5,937 nucleotides of DNA from positions 1-5,937 of the forward strand of contig DAOURC010000049.1 in NCBI GenBank assembly GCA_030625285.1, read 5' to 3'. The DNA is from Eubacteriales bacterium (GTDB lineage: Bacteria; Bacillota; Clostridia; Peptostreptococcales; Acidaminobacteraceae). Every line of letters begins with the position of its first letter. The first letter of the stretch is position 1. Position numbers and translations under genes: made by a program. Shown piece after piece: positions 5,603-5,937 of the stretch. The notes beneath the pieces are model-generated. The model was not told where the DNA came from. It made no database searches and worked only from the letters and a program-made list of their open reading frames with translations.

Positions 5603-5937
5603 ATGATATTATTATTTAATCAACTAAACATGGTAGCAAATAGTATAATTATTCTAATCGTTCTGATACTGCTTTCAAGTATTGTTATTTCTTTTATAAT
5701 TAGAAACAAATATAAAATTCTTATAGGAGACATTCACGAACCTGCACATAGAGAAAATCACGCTTTCTATAATGATGTACTTAATAAAATCGTAGCAGAA
5801 TACAAACAAGTATTAGAGAGTAAAAAAGATGATATCAACACTTTTGCCTTGGTTGACAAGTATTATCATACTGATCTTAAATGGTTGGAATTTGGAGAGA
5901 AATTTGTTTCCAAGGCGGTTTCACTTATGATTGTATT
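5603..5937 (+). CDS. Unrecognised membrane protein, N-terminal part only
   Basis: The frame is open from the ATG at 5603 to the window edge, giving 111 codons. AGAGGTGG (5589-5596) lies 6 bases upstream and the gap after pfp is 13 bases, so it belongs to the same operon. A hydrophobic segment at about 14-33 (IIILIVLILLSSIVISFII) is a single membrane helix, followed by a basic NKYK. A soluble, charged, partly helical stretch runs from about 37 to 101 (with HEPAHRENHAFYNDVL and KKDDINTF). A second hydrophobic stretch seems to start near 103 (SKAVSLMIV) at the cut. Short helix, soluble segment, then a second hydrophobic run is the layout of MotA/TolQ/ExbB-type channel subunits, but this is only a weak impression. 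The function is not assigned. Confidence 0.75.
   Translation, partial: MILLFNQLNMVANSIIILIVLILLSSIVISFIIRNKYKILIGDIHEPAHRENHAFYNDVLNKIVAEYKQVLESKKDDINTFALVDKYYHTDLKWLEFGEKFVSKAVSLMIV

Overview
The window is AT-rich and densely coded. It most resembles a low-GC, anaerobic Gram-positive bacterium of the Clostridia/Tissierellia type (the Peptoniphilus and Anaerococcus kind is one candidate). This is inferred from strong AGGAGG-type ribosome binding sites, A/T-ending codons, a pyrophosphate-type phosphofructokinase, a sodium:amino-acid symporter tail, a split LysO exporter and a clostridial-looking SEC-C protein. Genus cannot be decided by eye.

Layout. Bases 1-123 are the 3' end of a plus-strand AGCS-type sodium/amino-acid symporter, followed by a perfect 14-bp hairpin terminator (148-179). 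Bases 203-2337 hold four minus-strand genes. In transcription order they are a small LysO N-terminal half (2062-2337), the LysO C-terminal half (1466-2065), a SEC-C zinc-motif protein (924-1448) and a small cysteine-rich protein resembling the DUF6144 / V4R-like ligand-binding group (203-853). The first three are tightly packed (4-nt overlap, then a 17-nt gap). The fourth follows a 70-nt gap that holds an imperfect 17-bp inverted repeat covering its own ribosome binding site. Bases 2338-2449 are a divergent promoter region whose two -35 boxes abut. Bases 2450 to the end form a plus-strand operon: a Cof-type HAD phosphatase, a cytosolic reductive-dehalogenase-like cobalamin/Fe-S protein (ATGA overlap), pyrophosphate-dependent phosphofructokinase, and the start of an unrecognised membrane protein cut by the window edge.

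How the genes fit together. The left half looks like amino-acid transport: a sodium-driven symporter tail and a lysine exporter made as two co-translated polypeptides, with two accessory proteins of unknown role. The right half couples a sugar-phosphate-type phosphatase and a PPi-linked glycolytic enzyme to a B12/Fe-S redox enzyme of the reductive dehalogenase superfamily; the metabolic link is not evident. No RNA genes, CRISPR arrays, insertion sequences or prophage genes were seen, and no stretch over 300 bases lacks a gene. I do not see a clearly new system. The best leads are the ribosome-site-masking hairpin, the LysO split at an internal duplication boundary, and the dehalogenase-like gene inside the pfp operon.
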